DNA from: Aricia agestis
Taxonomy: Eukaryota; Arthropoda; Insecta; Lepidoptera; Lycaenidae
NCBI RefSeq assembly: GCF_905147365.1
Contig: NC_056409.1
Span: 3,539,001 to 3,603,000 of the forward strand
Direction: 5' to 3'
Length of the DNA: 64,000 nt
Part shown: positions 34,571-44,956 of the stretch, in pieces
How positions within the stretch are numbered: the stretch's first letter is position 1
Layout: each line of letters opens with the position of its first letter
Made by a program: the position numbers and the translations under genes
Notes under the pieces: model-generated
The model's database searches: none
Told to the model about the DNA's origin: nothing
The model's input: only the letters and a program-made list of their open reading frames with translations

Positions 34571-35010
34571 ATAGATTAATTTATTTTATTTATTTATTTA
34601 TTTGATTCAGGCATCTTGGCCCATATTATAAATACCTTATAGACTAACATACATACAATTATACTAAAAACTAACACTAACACTAAAACATTAAACACGT
34701 ATTGTCTGCGACGTGGGGCGCGACGTGTTTGGAAGTGTCCTCGGAACCTCCTGTAGACGACTCCAATCGGCCAGAACTCCTCCTCGAAGGTCGGTAGATG
34801 ATGCGTCGGGACTCTTACCACAAAGGAGCTAAAATTCACTTTGTGGCGGGACTCCAAGCGCTCGACCCTCAAGACGAAGTGGGTTTTGCTCCTGATGTAG
34901 TCCACGACCTGCTCGACCGTCGTGGACCAGTGCAGCCTGGACACGTACAGCGGCGTGGTCCTTCGGGTGCGGTGCCGCTATGGTTGCGGACGACGGGTTT
35001 CTTCTTCTTC
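34571..35010 (-). pseudogene. Retroposon ORF1-like C-terminal fragment with (AAAT)n tail
   Basis: One frame gives KKKPVVRNHSGTAPEGP; after a frameshift near 34948 a second gives TTPLYVSRLHWSTTVEQ and onward to WPIGVVYRRFRGHFQ. The order (hydrophobic strand, helix, basic strand, WP-GV motif) resembles C-terminal domains of insect non-LTR ORF1 proteins. The stop is followed directly by AAATAAATAAAT, with no ORF2 in between. Dead and 5'-truncated. Confidence 0.55.
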
Positions 35011-35029
35011 TAATAAATAAATAAAATAG

Positions 35030-35171
35030 AATAAAATGACATTTTCTAAAAATGATTCCTAGGTAGATCGATTTATCGCCCCCGAAACCCCCTATATAAT
35101 CTTATATCTTTAAACGAGCAATTCTTGTATATATATATATACAAGAATTGCTCGTTTAAAGATATAAGATT
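35030..35171 (-). mobile_element. Helitron fragment ending in an inverted pair of 5' termini
   Basis: 35030-35097 matches the interior of the 41048-41249 Helitron (GATCGATTTATCGCCCCCGA). 35098-35171 is a perfect 74-bp palindrome made of that family's 5' terminus (TCTTATATCTTTAAACGAGC) facing its own inverted copy. The CTAG end is missing. Confidence 0.75.
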
Positions 35172-35183
35172 TCCTGATCCTAA

Positions 35184-35321
35184 GTGCCTGTTTCACCACT
35201 TTCTGATAAAGTGCCGAATAGGCTATTCACAGCTTTTTTGACGGATTCTCCATACTTCATCTGTCAAGTTAAGTGGTGGATAGCCTATTCGGTATTTATC
35301 AGGAAGTGGTGAAATAGTCCC
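35184..35321. mobile_element. MITE, CCTGTTTCACCACTTCCTGATAA family, copy 1
   Basis: GTGCCTGTTTCACCACTTTC and its inverse (AGGAAGTGGTGAAATAGTCC) bound 138 bp, with GGCTATTC/GAATAGCC also inverted. TAA occurs outside both ends (35181-35183, 35322-35324), a TWA target. Other copies are at 46848 and 57056. Confidence 0.8.
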
Positions 35322-35482
35322 TAAATATTCTTTTACTAAACATTTTCAATTTAGCCTACCCCGTTTAAGGTTCTATTTATAAAGGCTTATCTTGGAGGCT
35401 TGCTGAGCTGTCCGACTGGCCGGCCGGTGTGTCTGACAGCCGCCCCCGGCGCCGACTGTGCACCTTTTGCCCTTATTCCCTA

Positions 35483-35786
35483 CTAGATGACGCCCGCAAC
35501 TCCGTTGCGCCAAGACTCGTTTATCGCGCGGGAACCGTACATTTTTTCTGAACAAAAAGTATTCTATGTCCTTTCCCGGGACTCAAAATATCTCTATGCC
35601 AAATTTCAGCAAAATCGGTTCAGCGGTTTGGGTGTGAAGAGGTAACCTACAGACAGACAGATAGACAGACACACTTTCGCATTTATAATATTAGTATGGT
35701 CAGCAAAATTAGTTCAGCGGTTTGGGCGTGAAGAGGTAACAGACAGACAGACAGACACACTTTCGCATTTATAATATTAGTATGGA
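35483..35786 (-). mobile_element. Helitron with a duplicated 5' terminus
   Basis: CTAGATGACGCCCGCAACTC is the minus-strand 3' end. The 5'-terminal block (TTCAGCGGTTTGGGTGTGAA, (GACA)n, CACACTTTCGCATTTATAAT, ATTAGTATGG) is present twice, ending at about 35699 and 35786, so the last ~86 bp is a tandem repeat of the element's end. Confidence 0.75.
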
Positions 35787-35895
35787 AGTATGCATGATAT
35801 CCAATCACATTGGATATTACGTCTACGTCTAGCAGGCTGACTTCTCGTAGGTGTACTTATTTGAATATTTGCAAATCAAGCTTAGAATTATACTT

Positions 35896-36076
35896 GTAGC
35901 TGACCCGCCATACGTTGTTTTGCCATCTAAATTATTTCTAGTATCAATATAAAGAGTAGATAAAAACCTCGTCTCATGCCTAACGAATGTACATATTATA
36001 TCATTAAAATCGGTTGAGCCGTTTTGGAGGAGTTCGCGCACAAACTCTGTGACACGAGAATTTTATATATTATAGA
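35896..36076 (-). mobile_element. Helitron, GCTGACCCGCCATACGTTG family
   Basis: GTAGCTGACCCGCCATACGT at the left is the mutated 3' end. AAATCGGTTGAGCCGTTTTG and GAATTTTATATATTATAGA mark the 5' end. Frames inside are incidental. Confidence 0.6.
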
Positions 36077-36735
36077 AAGATTTAAACTTGGCACAGATAT
36101 TGAGTAGAACGTAAGGGAGGACGGAGAAGGGAGGATTTTTTTTTATAAACGATTTTTGTTTCATTTACGCTCTACAATGACTGTACCTTCGTATTGTATG
36201 TGAACTACTTGTATTGCAGTAAGCACCTGCACAGACGTTATCGAGCAGTCGAGCTATGTTAAATTTTGTCCAAAGTACATTACAGTATAGAAAATTCGCT
36301 GACGAAGCAACGGCCTTAAGGTAGTTAAAGTAATTCTCGTAAAGATTTAATATCCAAGCTTATTTGAGGAGATGGGGTCCAATTGTTATGTCTCAAACTT
36401 CGCTTCGAATACTGGTTGTCACACTCTCGCGTGGTACAGCCTGAGACAGCCTGTGGTCGAATCAACTATCGAATCATGAGAATAGGATCCCGGTCCCAGT
36501 GAGAAGTAATTCAGTCACGCGCCGCGTCGACGCAGATAACGGCCTAATTACAAGATTAACTTCTTATTTGAATACACATAAATGATAAACGACGCCTTAT
36601 ATATATTTTGCCATTTTCGCCCCGCCTCGGTCGTTACGTGGTAAATTAGATTATGTCTAGAATCTAGATTATGTTTTGCTATTTATTTTTTAATTCCTAT
36701 TTTAAGATTAAAATGTTAAGGGTTTCTTAAGTAAA
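36077..36735. other. Gene-free stretch
   Basis: Nothing recognisable. Confidence 0.4.
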
Positions 36736-37200
36736 TCTATACTGATATTATAAATTCGAAACTGTCTTTTTATACACGCTTTATATTATTTAGCTTCACT
36801 TGTAACTAAATACATAATTTCTTACAAAAAAAAAATTCTTACATACATAATAATTATTATTATGTATGTAAGAAAATTTTGGAATCTTAATTTGACACAC
36901 TTCCCGGTCTTCGATTAGGATGAAATTTTGCACACGCTCCGAGTTCTGATGACAATACATGACTAGCTAAGAAACGTCATTAAATATCCAATATGGCGGC
37001 CTCACCAAGATGGCAGACGGGCTATTTGAAATGCACTCCCATGATACGGGCAAAAGGGTTTGCTGTCAGAAATACGAAAAAAATTGTCACGTCACTTAAA
37101 TCCAATATGGCGGACATCCAAGATGGAGGATTGGCTTAGTGTGTGCCAAAAGTGTTTTTTTAGTTTTTTAAATTATTATTAAATTAACAGGACAGACTAG
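36736..37200 (+). mobile_element. Helitron-like element with CCAATATGGCGG motifs
   Basis: A|TCTATACTGATATTATAAAT fits a Helitron 5' end and GACAGACTAG|T a 3' end, but the terminal hairpin is absent. The interior has ATCCAATATGGCGGCC, CCAAGATGGCAGACGG, ATCCAATATGGCGGAC and CCAAGATGGAGG. A 17-bp-arm hairpin lies at 36836-36874. Confidence 0.4.
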
Positions 37201-37302
37201 TTTGTTACCACCCCACGTTTTAACCAGCAATTATTTTGGAATTACCTAAGACATTTACCTCAAGCAAAATAAAAATATTTCATTTCTTATTCAAGAGCCT
37301 TG

Positions 37303-37642
37303 TTTTTTTTTTTTAATGAAATAAGGGGGCAAACGAGCAAACGGGTCACCTGATGGAAAGCAACTTCCGTCGCCCATGGACACTCGCAGCATCAGAAGAG
37401 CTGCAAGTGCGTTGCCGGCCTTTTAAGAGGGAATAGGGTAATAGGGGAGGGTAGGGAAGGGAAGGGAATAGTTGAGGGTAGGGAAGGGAATAGGGTAGGG
37501 GTTAGGGGATTGGGCCTCCGGTAAACTCACTCACTCGGCGAAACACAGCGCAAGCGCTGTTTCACGCCGGTTTTCTGTGAGAACGTGGTATTTATCCGGT
37601 CGAGCCGGCCCATTCGTGCCGAAGCATGGCTCTCCCACGTAT
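37303..37642 (-). mobile_element. LINE-tailed retroposon, copy 3
   Basis: Near-complete. The T run at 37303 is the complement of the A tail. GGGAATAGGGTAATAGGGGA and further G runs form the variable tract. The head ends CTCTCCCACGTAT at 37642. Confidence 0.9.
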
Positions 37643-38467
37643 GACATGTTTGCAAAATATGGTGGACAAAAATGCTAGTAAATAAAATTTTAAGAATATT
37701 GTTGTTTTTGTCTTATCTAATTAGGTTTAACGAGTAAATAGAACTAGGGTAATGGCAAAAATAATTTCGATGGTGTAGGTCTGTCATCACGCGCTAGGAT
37801 GATGTAGGTATACTGTAGTATATACTTTATACATGAGTATAATATAATTGTTGGCATGTTAATTGTTTATATACATTATCTCAGACTGACATATTAACGG
37901 CATCAGGTTAAAAGCTGACGTGTTTATCCCGCTGTTTATTGAGGTGCTGTAACTTGGAAGTTGTAAAGTTGTAAATGTGTTATCACTTAGCACGTATTTG
38001 TATTTGTTCAAATACAGTTCCATCGAGTTAATTCCAAATGTGGAAAATTATTTTATGTAGGTGACTATATCATAGTTCGGCCATACCAATTTTTTTATTT
38101 TTTTAGTATAAATTACAGTTACAATGTGATTAAACAAAGTAAAATTTAATTTTTTTAGGCCCCTTTACACGGTATTCATTCGGCATCAACTTTTTTTTTC
38201 GAATACATAAACATGTTAAACAATATGACCTGAATTTTTAACTACACAGAACACTGTAAGTACACTTGTATGGTTGCGACTTGTGTCAAAGTTTTATACA
38301 AGCTATTTCGATTTCCTATCTAAGAGCGAATTCCAGGGATATTGCACATAAGGCGGTATACAATGGCGTCTCTATCTGGGTAACAGTTTAGAACAAATTC
38401 CTTTTTAATCTTGGGACAAATCCGATATGTAGACTGTAGAGCCCTCAGAGTGAAGGTCACTTTCCTA
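37643..38467. other. Gene-free stretch
   Basis: AT-rich; nothing recognisable. Confidence 0.4.
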
Positions 38468-38791
38468 TTTTTTTTTTAATGAAATAAGGGGGCAAATGAG
38501 CAAACGGGTCACCTGATGGAAAGCAACTTCCGTCGCCCATGGACACTCGCAGCATCAGAAGAGCTGCAGGTGCGTTGCCGGCCTTTTAAGAGGGAATAGG
38601 GTAATAGGGGAGGGTAGGGATGGGAAGGGAAGGGTAGGGAAGGGAGTAGGGTAAGGGATTGGGCCTCCGGTAAACTCACTCACTCGGCGAAACACAGCGC
38701 AAGCGCTGTTTCACGCCGGTTTTCTGTGAGAACGTGGTATTTCTCTGGTCGAGCCGGCCCATTCGTGCTGAAGCATGGCTCTCCCACGTAT
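38468..38791 (-). mobile_element. LINE-tailed retroposon, copy 4
   Basis: Near-complete and very similar to copy 3, only about 830 bp away and in the same orientation. The G-rich tract is shorter. Confidence 0.9.
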
Positions 38792-38894
38792 GATTTTTAT
38801 TTTTTAAGCGACTCCATTTTCTACCGGCATTGGGCTAGCAACTTATGCCGCTGCTTTGTAGTGGTGTAGTGCTAAATGAAGCCTTTATTTATAA

Positions 38895-39241
38895 CTAGCG
38901 ACCCGCCCCGGTGTCGCACGGGTATAAAATATATAGCCATTGAAAAAATGATTAAAATCAATAGCCTATGATCCTTCACGTGGTCTACTTCTTATCTGTG
39001 CCAAATAACCTAAAAATTGCTCCAGTAGTTCGCAAGATAAGCCCTTTCAAATAATTTCCCCCGTTTTTTCCACATTCTCCTATTAGTCTTAGCGTGATCA
39101 AATATAGCCTATAGCCTTCCTCGATAAATGGGCTATCTAACACTGAAAGAATCATCAAAATCCGTTGCGTAGTTTTAAAGATTAAAGGGAACAAAGGGAC
39201 AGGAGGGAAAAAGCGACTAAAATAATATTATGTATTATAGA
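38895..39241 (-). mobile_element. Helitron, CGACCCGCCCCGG family
   Basis: A|CTAGCGACCCGCCCCGGTG is the 3' end in minus orientation. AATTGCTCCAGTAGTTCGCA, TAGCCTTCCTCGATAAATGG and TATCTAACACTGAAAGAATC are shared with the copy at 44957. The 5' end (complement TC) is at 39241. Confidence 0.7.
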
Positions 39242-40309
39242 AGTGACATTTTATTAAAATTTTTGCTGGTCGCTGATGTCGCTTGCCGCGTTAAAAATCG
39301 TATTGTAAAATAACAATATTATATTCTGTTAATACGCATCGCAGACACAATAGATTTTCAATTGTTATGCGGCAGCCGGCATTACCAGATATTGTTCTTT
39401 TTTTAATCACTCATCTTCTGAATAATGATTCAGGAATCAGGATAATCCAGATGATTTTTAGATACAGCTTGCTGTAACATACGGTAGTCGGTAACTTAAA
39501 ACTGTTTTGCTGTAATTAACTTTAATTAGCGAGCATAGCGAAACTTTTTGCCCGATTCTGTTGTAATTAGTCCCGTAATCTGTAGGGCGATACGGGCGTT
39601 ACTTTGCAGGCAATATTACATGAAGATACCTAAGTGTTAACTTACCTTTGATTAGCTTTACAGGTTTTTTAAGACTTGTTCTTTACGTGCTCTAGAACAA
39701 GAGTTGTGGTATTAAATGTTTGAAGTATGTAGGTATATTTCCTAGACTCCCTCGCACTGTATGTGAGTGATGTGACTGTGCCTGAATGTGACTGTGAGAG
39801 GCATATTAATGGTGTGAATTCACCATACGGCTATCCACCCACTTTTGATATTTCCTAATAAATGTAATATACTTACATAGTTATAGCACAATAGACATTC
39901 TGTCTACTCTGGTTATAGTAATAAAATAAAGTTAATGTTGTCAACTTTGATGGACTCATTTAACTTTGATGAAATAATTATAGTTGTCAAAACAAAACCG
40001 GCTGAATTAGCAGAACGGTGACGTACTTCCGTGTCTATAATTACGACTCATGTACGGCAATTTGTATTTTAATTTGTTTCATGACTTTTGCTCTCGTTTC
40101 GGAATTAAAATGTCTGTTTGTGCTTACGGCTCGCCGGTCTCAACTCATTTATTGCGTATCGGCTATAATACCCCAATGGGTGTCTTCCATTTTATAATTA
40201 TTAATTAATTAATTAATTACAGATCACGTCGTGTTCGAAAGTCCTTAAAATTAGGGATTGTAATTTTCGTATGGGAAATATTTTTGGAGGACGCCAAACA
40301 TGAAACATA
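39242..40309. other. Gene-free stretch
   Basis: AT-rich with an (AATT)n run at 40197-40219. Confidence 0.4.
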
Positions 40310-40878
40310 TACAGGGTGTAACAAAAATAAGTGATTTTTTTAAATCGTTTTTAATAAGATACTGTTAAAATTTGAAACTTAATTTTATCATATATACACT
40401 CATAACATGACAATATTTAAATAATTCATTTTCACTGTTTACAATTTTCTTTATAATATTCTTAGGAGTAATATTTTTTAGCATTTTCATTTGTAATTTG
40501 TAGATAGCTTCTAGGTATGTTTTATAGGTTCTACCGTAGGTACTTATACCATAAGTAATAATCGAGTCAGCTAAAGCCAGATAAAGTAACCTTAGTATTT
40601 TAAAGGGTAATTTATATTTCAAAACATACAACTTACTCGTAGTGATCTTAATACTTTAGGGTGTGTACGTGTTCCTTGTAGAGAGTTCACTGTGAAAGTA
40701 GCAGCGAAATTTTTTTTTCACTTTTGTATGGGGACTCTCGTGACGCTCAAGCCCTTGCCCATACAAAAGTAAAAAAATATTTCGTCTTTCAGAGCTGCTA
40801 CTTTCACAGTGAACTCTCTACAAGGAACACGTACACACCTTAAAGTATTATCACTTATTTTTGTTACAGCCTCTATAT
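40310..40878. mobile_element. TACAGGGTGTAACAAAA foldback MITE split by a LINE
   Basis: Starts TACAGGGTGTAACAAAAATA and ends TTTTTGTTACAGCCTCTA. Long arms (GGAACACGT, GTTCACTGTGAAAGTAGCAG, ACTTTTGTATGG) are inverted around a short loop. A 305-bp insert at 40336-40640 interrupts the left arm. TA targets suggest a Tc1/mariner-type MITE. Confidence 0.8.
40336..40640 (-). pseudogene. 5'-truncated LINE with reverse-transcriptase thumb remnant
   Basis: A minus-strand 88-codon frame (40365-40631) contains LALADSIITYGISTYG and LEAIYKLQMKMLKNI, matching the post-palm region of non-LTR reverse transcriptases (Y-x-x-L-x-x-S-x-x-x-Y-G-I-x-x-x-G...I-x-x-LQ). A T run at the left is its A tail. AGTGAT flanks it (40330-40335, 40641-40646), a target-site duplication. 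Confidence 0.75.
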
Positions 40879-41047
40879 ATTATATTAAGATATATTATAG
40901 AATAAGAAAGAAAGAATAGCATGTTATAGCTATCAGTCTGCCAGGAATCAGGATCCTGTAGTGTAGTAAGTACGATAGTGTTCTGCCAAAGTTATGAACA
41001 TAATATTATTTTATCCCTCAGCTTACTCTGTAGTCTGTAATAACTTA

Positions 41048-41249
41048 CTAGCTGTTTGACCGAGCTTTGCTCGGTATCCGATGAAAATGACATTTTCTAG
41101 AAATAATTCCTAGCTAGATCGATTTATCGCCCCCGAAACCCCCTATATACTAAATTTCATAAAAATCGTTGGAGCCGATTCCGAGATTCCAATTATATAT
41201 ATATAAGTATATATATATATACAAGAATTGCTCGTTTAAAGATATAAGA
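41048..41249 (-). mobile_element. Helitron, GACCGAGCTTTGCTCGG family
   Basis: A|CTAGCTGTTTGACCGAGC gives the 3' CTAG with a CCGAGC-TTT-GCTCGG hairpin. The body has GATCGATTTATCGCCCCCGA and ATCGTTGGAGCCGATTCCGA. The 5' end is the complement of TCTTATATCTTTAAACGAGC at 41249. It is 202 bp and intact at both ends. Confidence 0.85.
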
Positions 41250-41943
41250 TAATAATAAAATTAATAAAATAGAAATTGTTTTATTTCTGAATAACTTCTG
41301 GATTCTATAGTAGAGAGAGACGCCGTTGTACCTATGTGTTGTGGAAATCTGTTGACTTTATTCCACACTAATTCATCTATGGGGACATTAAGAAATCACG
41401 TCCCAGGCACTACAGTATTTGACTAGTGGTCACTTCGCGCGGAAACTGTATAAAGTATAAACCGGATGCAGAGGCCCGAGTACCGAGGCCGATGGGTACC
41501 GTGCATTTTAGAGAATAAAGAGATTGGAATAATTTCGCCGGTGCAACAGCAAAAGCGACCGCAATCACCCACAATGCTGTACTAAATAATGCGCACAACC
41601 AATGCCATTTCCAACCTTATCACCATAGTGATAAGGTCGACATGTAATGTGTTCCTGTAGAGATTGTGTTTAAATATGTAGGCTGTTCTCGCGAGTGCTG
41701 TATGTGATGTCTTTGAAGGATGCTTGCATAGTTTATTGCAGAATGCATTGCGCACCTAGTATATCCTTGTTACTGGTATAGAAATCATATCCTTACTTCC
41801 ATGCTATATTACTCGTATTAATAAACTTAAATACAATAGTGTATTTGTCTGTTTGTTAAATCTACAGGCCAGACCGCTGAACTGATTCTGATAAAGACTA
41901 GTATGGAAATACTTTCAGTTGTGACTTGTGAGGCACAGGCAGG
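41250..41943. other. Gene-free stretch with hairpin
   Basis: ACCTTATCAC (41614-41623) pairs perfectly with 41628-41637 across CATA. No gene. Confidence 0.4.
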
Positions 41944-42650
41944 ACATCATCATCATCATATCAGCCTATAGTCGTCCACTACTGGACATAGGCCTCTCTC
42001 AATGAACGCCAAGATCACCGATCTCCTGCTACTCGCATCCAACATGGGCCTGCAACTAAACGGAGATCGTCGTCCCACCTAGTTGGAGGTCGACCTACAC
42101 CCCGATTTCCCAGCCTTGGTCTCCATTCCAGAGTAAGTTTACTCCAGCGATCGTCTGTTCTTCGAGCTACGTGACCTACGTGATTAGTATTCGCTAGCGA
42201 AGCGATGACTTATGTCAAATCGCATACATTTTGTAGCGTTAGCGTTAGCGTTTTGCCACTTGTCTAGGGGGGCAGCCCAGTTCCCTACGAATAATAAAAA
42301 CTGAGGAAAAGTAACTCCGTCAAAAAACATGCTCCACAATACTTGACAAAAAAGTGTACCTTAGGTACACATTTCAATACATTTGCAATATTTAGGTGAC
42401 CTTGAGCGGTACTAGGCTGACGTTACATGACAGATCAAAAGGAACCAAATTTAAAACGGTAATAGTATGGGAGTTACGATTCCTTAGTTTTTATTATTCG
42501 TAGCCAGTTCCACTTCAGCGTACTGATTCTCTGCACTATGTCGGTGACTTTAGTTCTTTGACGAATTGTTTCATTTCGAAGCTTATCCGCCAGAGAAACT
42601 ACGAGCATAGCGCGCTTCATAGCACGCTGAGCAACGGAGAACTTACGAGG
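41944..42650 (-). pseudogene. RTE-type LINE ORF2 C-terminus, broken
   Basis: On the minus strand the frame reads GHVARRTDDRW, then EWRPRLGNRGVGRPPTRWDD and WRSLREAYVQ, with in-frame stops after AGDR and VQ, ending at WTTIG-stop. This is the familiar end of lepidopteran RTE ORF2 (GRPPTRW...EAYVQQWT). A TGATGATGATG tail is at the left. 42506-42650 carries upstream ORF sequence. Two insertions, ~42189-42270 and 42284-42503, interrupt it. Confidence 0.75.
42284..42503. mobile_element. hAT-type MITE inside the RTE fragment
   Basis: CTACGAATAATAAAAACTGA and its complement (ending TTTTATTATTCGTAG at 42503) are the TIRs. CCAGTTCC at 42276-42283 and 42504-42511 is an exact 8-bp duplication of RTE coding sequence. 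220 bp, no coding. Confidence 0.9.
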
Positions 42651-42651
42651 C

Positions 42652-42711
42652 AGGACATAGGATACTTTTTGTCCCGGAAAATGTACGATTCTCGTGCGAT
42701 AAACGACTTCG
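42652..42711 (+). mobile_element. Helitron internal fragment
   Basis: GGACATAGGATACTTTTTGT and TGCGATAAACGACTTC are the complement of the block found at 11940-11990 and 35520-35575. Confidence 0.55.
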
Positions 42712-43267
42712 CTATAGCTAAGTTATTCTAAACTTGTACTAGTGTCAACTAGCTTAGAACTTAGCTATCATGATAGCAAAAATTCGTTTAATGCAGAGAC
42801 AAGTTTAACCCGCATGCGTTATTTTGTTAGTAAGTAAGTAAGTTATCCGTAATCAAGGTAATATAATATGAGAACGATTCTGGCGACCCAGGATGATTGG
42901 ATGATCTACTTACTGTATAATTATTTATATTGTGTTTTTCATAAACCCCCATTTTGCAGACCACCAGCATTTTTCAGACCATTTCAGACTGAAATTGTCC
43001 TAATAAAGGCCAATTCGAGGCTTCACAGCGTTTCCCTCTTTTGTTGTTTTTAATAAACTCAAACTTATAATCTAAGTTTAACCGACGCCATCGGGGGTGG
43101 AATTTAAAATTAATGAAACAAAACAAAATTGTGCGGCCGGGTGTTTGTTATTCAGGGCGCGGTACTTTTTTCAAATTAAACCCGTCAGGGGGTGCGGGGA
43201 GGTGTTGGGGGTGTTAATTACTCTGCGACATGGTGACTGACCCATTATAATGACTAAGTTGAGTGTA
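42712..43267. other. Gene-free stretch with G-rich tract
   Basis: GTCAGGGGGTGCGGGGAGGT near 43185-43212 is G-rich. No gene. Confidence 0.35.
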
Positions 43268-43556
43268 ACGCCTCCATGGTCCAGTTGTTAGAGGTTCTTT
43301 ACTCGAATGGCTAGCGTTCCCGCGTTGGAAAAATGTTATCTCGAGTTGACTAGGACAATGCCGGCATTTACCTGATAGTCTGATAGCCCTGATAGACCAC
43401 CCGACGCACGCGTCGGATTGGCAGGTAAAACGACGGTCCTATGTCTGATCTCTTGGAGGTCATAATATGGGGTTATGAGACTTTACTAAATTACTCCTAT
43501 CTGATGTTAAGTAGCTGGTCTGGCTTCAATGAAACTGGCCATCGTCACTGAAATCG
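43268..43556 (+). mobile_element. Second SINE family, diverged copy
   Basis: AACGCCTCCATGGTCCAGTT is the head, but box B is destroyed. TTCCCGCGTTGGAAAAATGT, ACCTGATAGTCTGATAGCCC and CTTCAATGAAACTGGCCATC retain the body and end seen at 29245 and 55268. It is an old copy. Confidence 0.7.
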
Positions 43557-44486
43557 ATATTATGTTTTTCGTCTTGCTGTAAACTGACCCCAAGAACAGA
43601 GAAAACGATTACATTTCGTTAGCAGAGAGAGGTAATACGAAGTTATAATATGTAAGTATGTATGTATAGAACCTGTTGCGTCGACTTACCCCTGTTGATA
43701 ATCCGCGTATACCCGTAGGCCGTAGACCGTAATGTCTTAATGGCGAAAGTTGGATGTTACGTATTGTTACATGTTACAACCCTAAGTACCGTTCCTTATT
43801 CCTAGAACTGCTGACGAAATGCCATGCTACATGGTTAGTTTATGCAGTCCAGCCAGATTGGGGGCTACATAATTTTGAACCTAAAAATTTCATGTCGCAT
43901 TTTTTTAGACAATTTTTTTAGACTTTAGACAAAATTTGAAAAATTTGCATCTACATCATCTTGTGAAGAAAATACCTAAATGCATAAACCCGCCTTTGTA
44001 CCTCGTTGTGTGCAAAAAGTATGTAAAATAACTATACGTAACATTCTCAGCAAGCACTAACATTATCTATTTATTTTCAGTCGAGTAACTCGCTAAGAAT
44101 GAACTCGGGATCAACATACGGAGTGTGAAGTTAATCGTGCAGTTCACCGCGCGATCTGTTTATTTGTTCATTTAACCGTCAGTTAAAATAGAACCGTCTG
44201 TTGAACCGTTTAGTTGCACGTAACCCGGCCCGGCTGTCGCGTTAACAGCTCAAACTAAACATTCGCCGTAATAAATTAACAGTTTCAATTACGTCTCCGT
44301 GAATGAGACAGATGAGTTCAATGAGAATGACGAGATGGGTCTAAAGATGAGAGAGCTCTTAGAAATGCTAACGTAGAAAAGATGTCTACGTAAGAAAGAT
44401 GGAATTTTTGTATACTTAATTATATATAGAGGAAAAGTTTGTTTCTTTACATCGAATAGATTCCGAAATTTGGGCCGATTTTGATG
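43557..44486. other. Gene-free stretch; possible splice acceptor
   Basis: ATTATCTATTTATTTTCAG at about 44065-44083 could be an acceptor but no matching donor or coding frame follows. Otherwise unassigned. Confidence 0.3.
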
Positions 44487-44822
44487 TTTTTTTTTTTTTT
44501 TTTTTTTATGAAATAAGGGGGCAAACGAGCAAACGGGTCACCTGATGGAAAGCAACATCCGTCGCCCATGGACACTCGCAGCATCAGAAGAGCTGCAAGT
44601 GCGTTGCCGGCCTTTTAAGAGGGAATAGGGTAATAGGAGAGGGAAGGGAAGGGAATAGGGGAGGACAGGGAAGGGAATAGGGTAGGGGATTGGGCCTCCG
44701 GTAAACTCACTCACTCGGCGAAACACAGCGCAAGCGCTGTTTCACGCTGGTTTTCTGTGAGAACGTGGTATTTCTCCGGTCGAGCCGGCCCATTCGTGCC
44801 GAAGCATGGCTCTCCCACGTAT
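44487..44822 (-). mobile_element. LINE-tailed retroposon, copy 5
   Basis: Near-complete with a long T run (A tail complement) at 44487-44507, the G-rich tract and the CTCTCCCACGTAT head at 44822. The 62-codon frame 44538-44726 is only repeat sequence. Confidence 0.9.
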
Positions 44823-44956
44823 AAAATGGCGTAATTTGGCATAAACTTTAAGTAGGTACACCATTATGAAGGACGTATAAGTTTACCAGGAAATTATTCC
44901 ATTATCGCGGAATACTGTTTATACCTTATACCGCTCAATTTAGGTTATGAAAACAA

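Noticed and set aside
44084..44160. Possible exon after TTTATTTTCAG
   Set aside because: The acceptor is plausible, but no downstream donor or extended coding frame supports an exon.
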